Of a DNA stretch of 54,811 bases, positions 1-7,694 are shown in pieces (position 1 is the first letter of the stretch; each line of letters opens with the position of its first letter). The DNA is from Rhizobacter sp. Lineage in GTDB: Bacteria > Pseudomonadota > Gammaproteobacteria > Burkholderiales > Burkholderiaceae_C. The notes below the pieces were generated by a model that was not told where the DNA came from, did no database searches, and saw only the letters and a list, made by a program, of their open reading frames with translations. The stretch covers positions 1-54,811 of the forward strand of contig JANXWV010000033.1 in the NCBI GenBank assembly GCA_025350965.1. The letters run 5' to 3'. Made by a program: the position numbers and the translations under genes.

Positions 1-108
1 CGCTTCAATCCGCGCGGAGTCAAACGCAAGATGAGCAACTTCAACGTTCGCCATCGCGGTGAGCCGCTCCACCAGCGCCATCAGCCGACACCGGCATTGC
101 GTATCTGA
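1..108 (+). CDS. C-terminal end of a transposase (partial, runs off the left edge)
   Basis: An open frame enters from the window edge and ends at TGA 106-108, giving about 35 residues that include NPRGVKRKMSNF. A basic PR.VKRKMSN segment near the C-terminus is what I recall from IS4-type transposases, so this is probably the tail of an insertion-sequence transposase or a remnant of one. Only the tail is visible, so neither the catalytic residues nor the intactness of the gene can be judged. It lies beside a toxin-antitoxin pair and an integrase, which fits accessory DNA. I see nothing convincing in the roughly 70 bases between it and the higA stop. Confidence 0.45.
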   Translation, partial: RFNPRGVKRKMSNFNVRHRGEPLHQRHQPTPALRI

Positions 109-177
109 ACAGTATTGCGGCTAGGTGTTGTCGCACCTTGCCGGCCCGTCTTACCTCAGGGCCGCTGAGGCGCCGGT

Positions 178-498
178 TCAAACCGCCAGCTCTTCGTGCT
201 TGACGGGCTTGATCTTGCTCAGCGCGGGCTTCGCGCTCTTCTGGGTCTGCCACAGGTCATACCCCGCTTGCATGCCCATCCAGACACTGGCCCGGCCGCC
301 ATGCTCGATGCCGAGCCAGCGCTCCAGACGCAAGGCCATCTCGGGAGAGATTCCGGCCCGTGCGTTGAGGACGCGCGAAAACGCAGCACGCGTCACGCCC
401 AGCTGCGCGGCCGCATCGGTCACGCTCAAGTTGAGCGCAGGCAACACATCCTCGCGGAGAGTCTCGCCGGGATGAGGCGGGTTGTGCATCTGGCTCAT
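178..498 (-). CDS. higA: HigA-type antitoxin, helix-turn-helix
   Basis: A 106-residue protein of the HigA/XRE antitoxin family, expected to neutralise the HigB toxin and repress its own operon. It opens with NPPHPGETLREDVLPALNLS, the usual HigA N-terminus, followed by an HTH (about residues 27-60: VTDAAAQLGVTRAAFSRVLN) and the family motif ISPEMALRLERWLG. The start at 498 gives the family's normal N-terminus; the frame is open further upstream, but that would overlap the toxin gene. It follows higB by 14 nt, in the toxin-first order typical of higBA. The C-terminal tail (Lys-rich, about 30 residues) is less conserved. Confidence 0.9.
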   Translation of the reverse strand: MSQMHNPPHPGETLREDVLPALNLSVTDAAAQLGVTRAAFSRVLNARAGISPEMALRLERWLGIEHGGRASVWMGMQAGYDLWQTQKSAKPALSKIKPVKHEELAV

Positions 499-512
499 GT
501 CTGGTCCTCGGT

Positions 513-791
513 TCAGTGGTAGTCCTGGTAATCGACAACGCAAGCGTCCACGCCGTCGAACTTGAATGTCATGCGCCAGTTGCCGTTCACCCAGACCGCC
601 CAATGTCCGACAAGCTGGCCCTTGAGAGGGTGAAGCTTCCATCCAGGGACGTTCATATCGCGGGGCAATGCGGCCTGGTCGAGTTGCGCAAGCTGGCGTT
701 TCAGTCGGGCCGCATGTGCCGGCTGAATGCCCGCCTTGCTTCCATCAGCGAAGAAGGCTTCTAGGCCCTTGTGCATGAAGCTCTTTATCAC
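513..791 (-). CDS. higB: HigB-type toxin (RelE/ParE superfamily)
   Basis: A 92-residue RelE-fold toxin; HigB proteins are ribosome-dependent mRNA endonucleases. Family signatures are IKSFMHKGLEAFF at the N-terminus, GSKAGIQPAHAARLKRQL, then LHPLKGQLVGHWAVWVNGNWR and a terminal VDYQDYH. I chose GTG at 791 because family members begin MIKSF; an in-frame TTG lies at 797 and an ATG at 776. No Shine-Dalgarno is visible, and a -10-like hexamer lies only 8 nt upstream. It is the first gene of the higBA pair and is probably repressed by HigA. Confidence 0.88.
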   Translation of the reverse strand: MIKSFMHKGLEAFFADGSKAGIQPAHAARLKRQLAQLDQAALPRDMNVPGWKLHPLKGQLVGHWAVWVNGNWRMTFKFDGVDACVVDYQDYH

Positions 792-799
792 GATCAAAC

Positions 800-837
800 T
801 GTATAGCGAAACTGCTCAGGCCGCAACACAAGTTGCG
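800..837 (-). promoter_or_regulatory. Candidate higBA promoter with an operator-like palindrome
   Basis: On the minus strand a TATACA hexamer (805-800) sits just before the higB start, with TTGCGG (826-821) 15 nt upstream as a possible -35. A perfect inverted repeat, CGCAAC-4 nt-GTTGCG, spans 822-837 and overlaps that -35. This is the arrangement expected of HigA autorepression. The repeat lacks a T-tract, so a terminator role for the integrase gene is less likely. The binding protein is inferred from position only. Confidence 0.35.
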
Positions 838-881
838 AAAAAGATCAACGTCTTCGATGGTTCTCCTGCGCGGCCGAGCGA

Positions 882-2156
882 TCAAGCTCGCTTGCTTTGC
901 ATCGGGATCACTCTTGCATCGCTCTGCGGCTTCGCCAAGAACGATGCCCACTTGCTCATCATCGAGCGGCGCTTCTCGAACAGCTCGCCACGCCGGTAGG
1001 CCGCTTCGACCTTGTCGCCGATCGCGTGGGCCAGGGCCATTTCGGCGACGTCGCGAGGAAAGCTCGTGCGTTCCGAAGTCCAGTCTCGGAAGGTCGACCG
1101 GAACCCATGCGCGACGGCGCTGCGCCCATCCTTCGGATCGACCCAACGGTTGTCGTCGGCCTCGTTCATTCGCTTGATCACCGCGTTCAGAGTGCCGTCA
1201 GAAAGCTCGCCGCCGCGCGGTGCTGGGAACACGAGGTCTGTGCCGACCTCGCGCGGCAGCGCCTTGAGAAGGTCGACCACGGCTGCCGACAGTGGCACAC
1301 GGTGTTCGCGCTCCATCTTCATGCGTGCCGGTGGGATCGTCCAGACGCCTTCGCCGAGGTCCAGCTCGCTCCAGATCGCACCGCGGGCCTCGCCGGACCG
1401 CGCGGCCGTGAGGATCACGAATTCAAGCGCCCGCGCGCCGTTGCCGCCGTGAGTTCGGAGCACCTGCATGAATGCGCCGACGCTTTCGACGGGCAGCGCG
1501 GGGTGGTGCTTTTCCTTCGCGATCTTGCCGGGGGGAGGTAGCAAGTTGTCCAGGTGATCTTTCCACCGAGCCGGATTTGGCCCGTCGCGATAGCCCTTCG
1601 TCGTTGCCCAACCGAGGATGGACTCCATTCGGCTCCGCACGCGCGTGGCGGTCTCTGTCTTGGTACGCCAGATCGGCTCGAGCACGGCAAGTACGTGCCG
1701 CAAGCCGACTTCGCGCACAAGCATCGCGCCGATGATCGGACCGGCGTGCGTCGCGAGGCTGTTGCGCCATTGCTGGGCGTGCTTCATGTTGCGCCAGCCG
1801 GCCTCGTGCGCCTCGATGTAGGTCTTCGCGCACTCGTCGAAAGTCTTCGCGTTTTCGCGCATGACCTGGAGCTTCGCGCGGTTTTCCTTGCGGTCTTCGA
1901 TGGGATCGATGCCGCTATCGGCCTTCGCGCGGGCCACGCGCGCTGCTTCGCGCGCACCGGCCAATGTCACATCGGGGAAGCCACCCAGGCCCATGTCCCT
2001 GCGCTTGCCCGCCACGGTTGCCCGCAACACCCATGTGCGGCCACCGCTGGGCAGAACCTGCAAAGCGAGGCCAGCAACACCGCCCACGAAGTGCAGGCCC
2101 GGGTCACGCATCCTCTCGACCGCAAGTGCTCCGAGCTCAACTGCCTTCTTAGGCAC
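882..2156 (-). CDS. Tyrosine site-specific integrase, P4/prophage island type
   Basis: A 424-residue tyrosine recombinase that catalyses integration and excision of a mobile element. The N-terminus (about 1-90, with GLALQVLPSGGRTWVLR and GFPDVTLAGAR) is the DUF4102 arm-binding domain of P4-like integrases. A core-binding domain spans about 105-205. The catalytic domain shows the R-H-R-H-Y set: Arg in TAARSGEAR, His and Arg in HGFRSTFRDW, His in ALAHAIG and the Tyr nucleophile in AAYRRGE. The GTG start at 2156 has GGAGGG 6 nt upstream. It ends about 90 bases from the higB start and begins about 150 bases from a tRNA-like attachment fragment, so this marks the right edge of an island extending left of the window. 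All active-site residues are present. Confidence 0.93.
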   Translation of the reverse strand: MPKKAVELGALAVERMRDPGLHFVGGVAGLALQVLPSGGRTWVLRATVAGKRRDMGLGGFPDVTLAGAREAARVARAKADSGIDPIEDRKENRAKLQVMRENAKTFDECAKTYIEAHEAGWRNMKHAQQWRNSLATHAGPIIGAMLVREVGLRHVLAVLEPIWRTKTETATRVRSRMESILGWATTKGYRDGPNPARWKDHLDNLLPPPGKIAKEKHHPALPVESVGAFMQVLRTHGGNGARALEFVILTAARSGEARGAIWSELDLGEGVWTIPPARMKMEREHRVPLSAAVVDLLKALPREVGTDLVFPAPRGGELSDGTLNAVIKRMNEADDNRWVDPKDGRSAVAHGFRSTFRDWTSERTSFPRDVAEMALAHAIGDKVEAAYRRGELFEKRRSMMSKWASFLAKPQSDARVIPMQSKRA

Positions 2157-2307
2157 GTCGAACCCTCCGCCGAAACTCTACATCCATTTTCCCACCCATC
2201 AACAGGTTTGAGATTGGATGATAGTAGGTGAGACAGACTGACGCAACGTTTCATAGGCGGGAACGTCGTCTCAAGAGGACCATGATTCGGTTTGATACGG
2301 CCTGAAG

Positions 2308-2336
2308 TTCGATTCCGGCCCCCTCCGACTCCGCCA
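2308..2336 (+). other. tRNA-like 3' fragment, probable attachment site (att) of the element
   Basis: The stretch reads like the 3' end of a tRNA: a T-loop TTCGATT (2308-2314), then CCGGC, CCCCTCCG, and finally CTCCGCCA ending in CCA (2334-2336). The bases before the loop (TGAAG) do not pair with CCGGC, so the 5' half of the gene is not here. This fits a site where an integrase joined element DNA to the 3' end of a host tRNA, leaving the complete tRNA at the other, unseen end. The tail is about 6 nt too long for a normal acceptor arm, so the exact tRNA is not identified. Confidence 0.42.
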
Positions 2337-2362
2337 GAAATAAAGTAGAAGCTGACAAACCA

Positions 2363-2394
2363 GAAACGGGCCCCTGTGGCCCGTTTCTTTTTTT
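2363..2394 (+). terminator. Rho-independent terminator
   Basis: A perfect 10-bp stem, GAAACGGGCC (2363-2372) and GGCCCGTTTC (2378-2387), has a 5-nt loop and is followed at once by seven T residues (2388-2394) on the plus strand. It sits about 25 nt after the tRNA-like CCA and is best read as the original terminator of the disrupted tRNA gene. It is the strongest intrinsic terminator I found in the window. Confidence 0.85.
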
Positions 2395-2411
2395 GTTCCT
2401 GACATCAACAG

Positions 2412-4073
2412 TTAGAGCTGACTGTCCGGCACAAACAGCGACAGCAGCATCACCCGCAGGCGCTGCCACAGGCTCGTGTCGGGGTCGACCTCGAGTTCTT
2501 CGCTGGCATCGCCGTCGGCGGTGGTCCAGAGTACGCTGGAGCCGTCGGGCTTCAGTTGCACGCGGTACACGCCGGCGAGCTCCGCCACCTTGAAGCCACC
2601 GAAGACCAAGGCAGCCAGTTCGGGGCTCTCCACGCGCACGCCGATCTCGGTGTTGAGGTTCGCGGAGCGCGGGTCCAGGTTCATCGAGCCGACAAGCACG
2701 GTCTTGCGGTCGATGAAGCCCAGCTTCGCGTGCAGCCGGCCGATGGATGAGCCGAGCAGATTGCGCATGGCGCTGTCGAGCTTCAGACGCGTGGAGCTCA
2801 GTTCGTACATCTCCACGCCCATGCGCAGCAACTCGATCTGATGGCGCGCAAGGCCCACCGCGACCAACGGTTCGTCACTGACGGCAAGCGAGTTGGTCAC
2901 CACGCGCACACCAACCCCGGCCGCGCGCAGGGCGCGCAGCCGCGCCAGCGCATCGGTGCCGGGAATGAAGTAGGGCGAAAAGAGGAACACTTCTTCGTGC
3001 GCTTCGTCCAGCACGCCCAGGAAGCGGTGGCTCAACGTGTCCTGCGTGGCGAAGCTGTGATTCGCGGGATCGATCTTGTCAGGCGAGTCGGCGAAGGCCA
3101 CCGCATCGGCGCTGATGAAGCGGAAGCGGCGCTCGGCCAACGCGGTGCTGAAGCGCGCCGCACCGAAGGCGTCGGTTGCAGCGGCAGGCGTGTTCGAAGT
3201 GCTCGGCACTTCGTCGGCTCGTGTGGCGCCCTCGAACGCGGCCCGCAACGCGGCCTCGGGCTGCAGCGGCTCCGCTGACGAGGCCTGCGCAATCGCCCGC
3301 GCCGGAAAGACGACGGTGCTGTTCCAGTAGAGGTCGAACCAGCGGTTGAGGTCGCCGACCACCGCGCCGATGCACAGCAGGTCGAAGTCGATGAAGTTGC
3401 CCCGCACGCCGCGCAGGAAGTATTCGTCGGCCAGGTTGCGCCCGCCCACCACGGCCACCGCGCCGTCGGTGATGAACAGCTTGTTGTGCATGCGGTGGTT
3501 CAGCCGCTTGAAGTCGCCCAGTGTGGCCAGCACGCGGCGGCCCGTCGATTCACGCGCGGTGATCACCGGGTTGAACAGTCTGACCTCGGCGTTCTTGGTC
3601 GCTGCCAGGCCGAGCAGCAGGCGGTCCATGTCGTTCGTATAGAGGTCATCCACCAGCAGGCGAACGCGCACGCCGCGCAGCGCGGCGTCGCGCAGCGCAC
3701 GCAGGATCGGGCGGCCGATGGAGTCGTCGGCAATCAGGTAGTACTGAAGGTCGATCGACGTGGTGGCGGCACGGATCGCGGCCAGCCGCGCGTCGAGTGC
3801 GAACTCGGCCTGCAACAGCGGCCACACGCCGGAGCGGCCGGGTGCGATGGCGGCGTCGCCGGCAATGCGCGCCAGTGCACTCGCGGGCGGCGCTACCAAG
3901 GCGTGCGACGGGGTTCGCTCGACCGCGGGCAGCGGGCTGGCGCAGCCCGTGAGCCCGAAGACGATCAGCACCGGGAGCAACACCGAAACCAGTGCCGACC
4001 CCGGCGCCGTGAACAGCGCCGACCACCGCGCCGACCATCGTGCAAACCATCGCCCAAAGAAGCGGCGCGGCAT
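2412..4073 (-). CDS. Phospholipase D / cardiolipin synthase-like lipoprotein, two HKD motifs
   Basis: A PLD-superfamily protein, 553 residues from the ATG at 4073. Both HKD motifs are intact: RMHNKLFITDGAVAVVGGRN in the first half and RLHAKLGFIDRKTVLVGSMN in the second. Together they form one phosphodiesterase active site, as in bacterial cardiolipin synthases of the ClsC/YmdC type. The N-terminus has arginines, a hydrophobic stretch and a lipobox-like LTGC, suggesting an envelope-anchored lipoprotein. An earlier in-frame ATG at 4124 would overlap the PurM-like gene by 20 bases and make the signal peptide improbably long. The enzyme probably acts on phospholipids, but its substrate is not shown by sequence. 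It may be co-transcribed with the upstream PurM-like gene. Confidence 0.85.
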   Translation of the reverse strand: MPRRFFGRWFARWSARWSALFTAPGSALVSVLLPVLIVFGLTGCASPLPAVERTPSHALVAPPASALARIAGDAAIAPGRSGVWPLLQAEFALDARLAAIRAATTSIDLQYYLIADDSIGRPILRALRDAALRGVRVRLLVDDLYTNDMDRLLLGLAATKNAEVRLFNPVITARESTGRRVLATLGDFKRLNHRMHNKLFITDGAVAVVGGRNLADEYFLRGVRGNFIDFDLLCIGAVVGDLNRWFDLYWNSTVVFPARAIAQASSAEPLQPEAALRAAFEGATRADEVPSTSNTPAAATDAFGAARFSTALAERRFRFISADAVAFADSPDKIDPANHSFATQDTLSHRFLGVLDEAHEEVFLFSPYFIPGTDALARLRALRAAGVGVRVVTNSLAVSDEPLVAVGLARHQIELLRMGVEMYELSSTRLKLDSAMRNLLGSSIGRLHAKLGFIDRKTVLVGSMNLDPRSANLNTEIGVRVESPELAALVFGGFKVAELAGVYRVQLKPDGSSVLWTTADGDASEELEVDPDTSLWQRLRVMLLSLFVPDSQL

Positions 4074-4104
4074 CACGGGCAACGGGCCGGGTGCCAGCAG
4101 CGGC

Positions 4105-5235
4105 TCAGCGCAGTTGCAGGTCATCGACCCCGAATTTCAGGTTCACGGGCTCGATCAGCAGTTCCTTCGGCCCGGCCTCGACTTCGCCTGCGAGCCAGGC
4201 GGGGATGCCTTGCGCCTGCGCCACCTCGACCGTGCGCTGCGCGTCGGCGGCCTTCACGAAGAGGGCGAAGCCGGCGCCCATGTTCAGCGTGCTGTAGGCC
4301 TCGCGGTCGTCGTGGTGGGCGTGCCGCTGGATGAAGCGCAGCACCGTCGGCACATCGGGCACGGTGTGGATGCGGTAGCGGTGCGCGGCCGGGTGGCGCA
4401 ACAGCTTGCGCCAGCCGTGGCCGGTGATGTTGGCGCAGTAGTGCGGCGTGATGCCGGCGCGGAACAGTGCTTCGGTGACGGGCGAATAGAGCGTGGTCGG
4501 GGCGAGCAGCGCATCGCCATAGGTCAACCCGGGCTCGACCTCGGTGAGGTAGCCCTGTGGCAGGCGCTCGACGAGCTTGCGCGCCAGGCTCAGGCCGTTT
4601 GCGTGGATGCCGCTGGAGCCGAGCAGCACGATGGCATCGCCAGGTGCCAGCTTGTCGCCGACCGAGAGCCGCTCTTTCGGGTTGATGAGGCCGGTGCACG
4701 AGGCCGCGAGATCGATGCGCCCTTCGGCCACGATGCCCGCAAGCGCCGGCGTCTCGCCGCCGCCCCAGGCCACCTGGCACACATCACAGGCGCGCTTCCA
4801 GCCTTCCACCAGTGAGCGCGAGCGCTGCGCATCGGCAAACCACTCCGACCCGCCAGCGGCCCAATAGGCCTGCACCACCAGCGGCGTGGCGCCCACGGTG
4901 ATCAGGTCGTTGATGGCCATCGCGATGGTGTCTTGCGCGATGCCGGCGTAGTAGCTGCGGCCGGTCAAGGCGTGCATCTCGTCGGCGACCAGCGCCTTCG
5001 AGCCCAGGCACTCGACGATGCTGGCGATGTAGAACGGCCCCACGTCCACCACATAGGCCGACTCGCCCCGCGAGGCCTTCACTTCGCTGAAACCGTGTGC
5101 AGCCAGGTTCCCGGCCGTGCCCGCAGCGGCGCGCTGGGCCGTGACCTTCAACGGGTCGATCAGGTCGTAGTTGACGCCCGCCTGTTCGTAGCTGAGCGTG
5201 TCAGCGTGGGGCAGTGAAGTCGGTGTGGGGTTCAT
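4105..5235 (-). CDS. PurM-like AIR synthase family protein (divergent)
   Basis: A 376-residue protein of the PurM/AIR-synthase fold. Shared features are the opening LSYEQAGVNYDLIDPLK, MAINDLITVGATPL, the glycine-rich GGGETPALAGI, LLGSSGIHANGLSLARKL and ITGHGWRKLLRHP, in the same order as in phosphoribosylformylglycinamidine cyclo-ligase. It lacks the classical DGVGTK loop (a VVDVGPFYIASIVECLGSKA stretch stands there) and has GGGETPALAG where PurM has GGETAEMPG. It may therefore be a functional PurM variant or a paralogue with another substrate. The start at 5235 excludes a 58-codon in-frame extension without homology. A GATAAT hexamer (5269-5264) could be its -10. It is divergent from dnaX. 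Confidence 0.75.
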   Translation of the reverse strand: MNPTPTSLPHADTLSYEQAGVNYDLIDPLKVTAQRAAAGTAGNLAAHGFSEVKASRGESAYVVDVGPFYIASIVECLGSKALVADEMHALTGRSYYAGIAQDTIAMAINDLITVGATPLVVQAYWAAGGSEWFADAQRSRSLVEGWKRACDVCQVAWGGGETPALAGIVAEGRIDLAASCTGLINPKERLSVGDKLAPGDAIVLLGSSGIHANGLSLARKLVERLPQGYLTEVEPGLTYGDALLAPTTLYSPVTEALFRAGITPHYCANITGHGWRKLLRHPAAHRYRIHTVPDVPTVLRFIQRHAHHDDREAYSTLNMGAGFALFVKAADAQRTVEVAQAQGIPAWLAGEVEAGPKELLIEPVNLKFGVDDLQLR

Positions 5236-5263
5236 CGCGGCGCGTGGTTCTGAGGGAGGGCGG

Positions 5264-5316
5264 ATTATCGGCCACCAGCGCCATACCTGCGCCATACCAG
5301 CGCCATACCTGGCGCT
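5264..5316 (-). repeat. Three 11-bp iterons (GCGCCATACC) and an inverted copy in the divergent promoter region
   Basis: GCGCCATACC occurs at 5278-5287, 5289-5298 and 5300-5309, an exact 11-bp period. The last copy runs into an inverted half, so AGCGCCA (5299-5305) and TGGCGCT (5310-5316) form a 7-bp dyad. The array lies between the PurM-like gene and dnaX. It occupies the place where a -35 would be expected for the GATAAT at 5269-5264 on the minus strand. Regular one-turn spacing suggests a protein-binding site, but no regulator is identified. Confidence 0.6.
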
Positions 5317-5394
5317 ATGCTGGCGGGGGCACGGGCGTGCGTACAACCCCCCAGGGCACACGGGCGGGTGCGGCGGCGCCGAGGGCCTCGCCCG

Positions 5395-5400
5395 TAGAAT
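5395..5400 (+). promoter_or_regulatory. Candidate dnaX -10 element directly before the start codon
   Basis: TAGAAT lies 7 nt before the dnaX ATG, and no Shine-Dalgarno sequence separates them. A start of transcription 6-8 nt after the hexamer would fall on the ATG and yield a leaderless mRNA. No good -35 is visible upstream in this GC-rich stretch, so the call is tentative. Confidence 0.35.
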
Positions 5401-5407
5401 CATTGGC

Positions 5408-7306
5408 ATGTCTTATGTCGTGCTTGCCCGCAAATACCGCCCTCCGAATTTCGAGGCGCTCGTGGGTCAAGAGCACGTGGTCCAGGCGCTCTCGAATGCG
5501 CTCACCCAACAACGCTTGCACCATGCCTACCTGTTCACCGGAACGCGTGGCGTTGGCAAGACCACCATCTCGCGCATTCTGGCGAAATCGCTCAACTGCA
5601 CCGGGGCCGACGGCCAGGGTGGCATCACCGCCCGACCGTGCGGTGTGTGCGACGCCTGCCGCGACATCGACACCGGCCGCTTCATCGACTATGTCGAGCT
5701 CGACGCCGCCTCGAACCGCGGTGTCGACGAGATCTCGCAGCTGCTCGACCAGGCCGTGTACAAGCCGGTACTCGGCCGCTTCAAGGTCTACATGATCGAC
5801 GAAGTGCACATGCTCTCGACCACTGCGTTCAACGCGATGCTGAAGACGCTCGAAGAGCCGCCCGAGTACCTGAAGTTCGTGCTTGCCACGACCGACCCGC
5901 AGAAGGTGCCGCCGACGATGCTGTCGCGCTGCCTGCAGTTCAACCTGCGGCCGATGGCGCCGCAGACGGTGCAGGAACACCTGGTCGAGGTGCTCGCCAA
6001 GGAACACATCGCCGCCGAGCCCGGCGCGCTGCGTCTGATCGCGCGCGCTGCGCGCGGCTCGATGCGCGACGCGCTGTCGCTCACCGACCAGGCGATTGCG
6101 TTCGGCGCCGGCGCACTCGCCGAGGCCGGTGTGCGCCTGATGCTGGGTGCAGTGGACCGCGGCCACGCGGTGCGCATCATCGACGCGCTCGCGACGGCCG
6201 ATGGCGCGACCCTGGTGGGCGCCTCAGATGCGTTGCGCGCACTCGGCCTGTCGGCGGCGGGCACGCTCGAAGAGTTGGCTGCGCTGCTGCAACAAATGGC
6301 CGTGCTGCAAGCCGTGCCCGATGCTGCCGACCCAGCCGACCCGGACACGCCCGAGGCGCAGCGCCTGGCCGGTGTTCTGGCCGCCGACGAGACGCAGCTG
6401 ATGTACAGCATGGCCTTGCATGGCCGTGCCGAGTTGGCGCTGGCACCCGACGAGTACAGCGGCCTGGTGATGGTGCTGCTGCGCATGCTGGCCTTCGCGC
6501 CCCAAGGCCGCGGCGCTGCAGAACGTGTAGCGCGTGGCAAGGCCCTGGCCCAAGACCCAGCCGCTGCGCGCGCGGCCACGCCAATCGGAGCGGAAGCGGT
6601 TCGTGGATCTGCCGCACGTGCCCCGCTCACCGCGGCCGCAATTCAAGTGCCCCAGGCGGCCATGCGCGCGCCCACAGCGCAGCCCGCAACGGTGGCTGCT
6701 GCGCCCAGCATCAAGCGCGTGTTGCCTGCGCCAACCGGCGAGCCGCCGCCCTGGCTCGACGCGCCATTCGAATACGAGGCCGCCGCCGCGCCCCGAAGCC
6801 CGTTGGTCGAAGAGCCGACGGCGATGATGGTCGCGCCGACCCGTGCCTCTGCTGCGCAACCGCTGCTGCCGCGTGGCTTGCCTGCAGAACCCGCCCTCAT
6901 GCCCACCGCGCTGGGCGACCGCTGGGCGCTGCTGGTGCGCCAGATGGCCGATGCCGGCACCATCAGCGCCATGGCGCGTGAGCTGGCGATGCAGGCGCAG
7001 TGCCTGGTCTTGCAGGAGCAGGCCGACCCGGTGCTGTGCCGCTTGCGTGTCGAGCGCGAAAGCCTGCGCGTTGCCGCCCACTGCGACAAGCTCCAGGCCG
7101 CGCTGGCCGACACGCTGCAACGCAAGGTCCAACTCGACACCGAAGGCGGCATCGCCGATGACTCACCGGCCCGGCGCGACGCTGCAGAGGCCGCGCGCCG
7201 CCAGGCCGCTGCCGAAGACACGATCCACAACGACCCGCTCGTGCAGGCCCTGATGGCGCAGTACAAGACCGCGCGCATCGTGCCCGGGTCGGTCAAGCCC
7301 CACTGA
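5408..7306 (+). CDS. dnaX: DNA polymerase III subunit gamma/tau
   Basis: The clamp-loader ATPase of the replicative polymerase, 632 residues. Domain I has Walker A GTRGVGKTT (45-53), a zinc site of Cys64, Cys78, Cys81 and Cys84, Walker B DEVH (131-134), sensor LATTDPQKVP and the SRC motif with its arginine finger. A helical collar follows, then a long Ala/Pro-rich linker (about 400-530) and a tau-like C-terminal domain. The ATG at 5408 gives the classical MSYVVLARKYRPPNF start; the frame is open further upstream but without homology. I saw no A-rich slippery site for a gamma frameshift. It heads dnaX-ebfC-recR, a widely conserved replication and repair operon. Confidence 0.97.
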   Translation: MSYVVLARKYRPPNFEALVGQEHVVQALSNALTQQRLHHAYLFTGTRGVGKTTISRILAKSLNCTGADGQGGITARPCGVCDACRDIDTGRFIDYVELDAASNRGVDEISQLLDQAVYKPVLGRFKVYMIDEVHMLSTTAFNAMLKTLEEPPEYLKFVLATTDPQKVPPTMLSRCLQFNLRPMAPQTVQEHLVEVLAKEHIAAEPGALRLIARAARGSMRDALSLTDQAIAFGAGALAEAGVRLMLGAVDRGHAVRIIDALATADGATLVGASDALRALGLSAAGTLEELAALLQQMAVLQAVPDAADPADPDTPEAQRLAGVLAADETQLMYSMALHGRAELALAPDEYSGLVMVLLRMLAFAPQGRGAAERVARGKALAQDPAAARAATPIGAEAVRGSAARAPLTAAAIQVPQAAMRAPTAQPATVAAAPSIKRVLPAPTGEPPPWLDAPFEYEAAAAPRSPLVEEPTAMMVAPTRASAAQPLLPRGLPAEPALMPTALGDRWALLVRQMADAGTISAMARELAMQAQCLVLQEQADPVLCRLRVERESLRVAAHCDKLQAALADTLQRKVQLDTEGGIADDSPARRDAAEAARRQAAAEDTIHNDPLVQALMAQYKTARIVPGSVKPH

Positions 7307-7336
7307 ACAGACACCGAACACGAAGGAGCCCAAGCC

Positions 7337-7663
7337 ATGATGAAGAACCAACTCGCCGGCCTGATGAAACAGGCGCAGGCCATGCAGGACAACATGAAGC
7401 GCGCGCAAGACGAACTTGCGCTGATCGAGGTCGAAGGTCAGTCCGGCGCCGGGCTGGTCAAGGTGACCATGACGTGCAAGCACGACGTGAAGCGCATCAC
7501 CATCGACCCGAGCCTGCTCGCTGACGACAAGGACATGCTCGAAGACCTGGTCGCCGCCGCCTTCAACGACGGAGTGCGCCGCGCCGAAGAAGTCAGCGCC
7601 GACAAGATGGGCAAGCTCACTGCCGGTATGCCCATGCCACCGGGCATGAAGTTCCCGTTCTGA
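7337..7663 (+). CDS. ebfC: YbaB/EbfC family nucleoid-associated protein
   Basis: A 108-residue DNA-binding protein of the YbaB/EbfC family, which forms dimers and coats the nucleoid. Diagnostic segments are [19 protein letters not shown], the [20 protein letters not shown] sheet, and the Met/Pro-rich end [18 protein letters not shown] lies 8 nt before the ATG. It sits 30 bases after dnaX and 31 before recR, the standard order, suggesting co-transcription and a replication- or repair-linked role. Length and sequence are typical. Confidence 0.95.
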   Translation: MMKNQLAGLMKQAQAMQDNMKRAQDELALIEVEGQSGAGLVKVTMTCKHDVKRITIDPSLLADDKDMLEDLVAAAFNDGVRRAEEVSADKMGKLTAGMPMPPGMKFPF

Positions 7664-7694
7664 ACGTGACTGCTTCCAGCCTTGCGGCGCTGAA

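Noticed and set aside
822-837. Palindrome as terminator of the integrase gene
   Set aside because: The 6-bp stem has no T-run on either strand; its place over the higBA promoter fits an operator better.
5408-7306. Programmed frameshift in dnaX giving a short gamma subunit
   Set aside because: No A-rich slippery heptamer of the E. coli A-AAA-AAG kind was seen, so no frameshift product is proposed.
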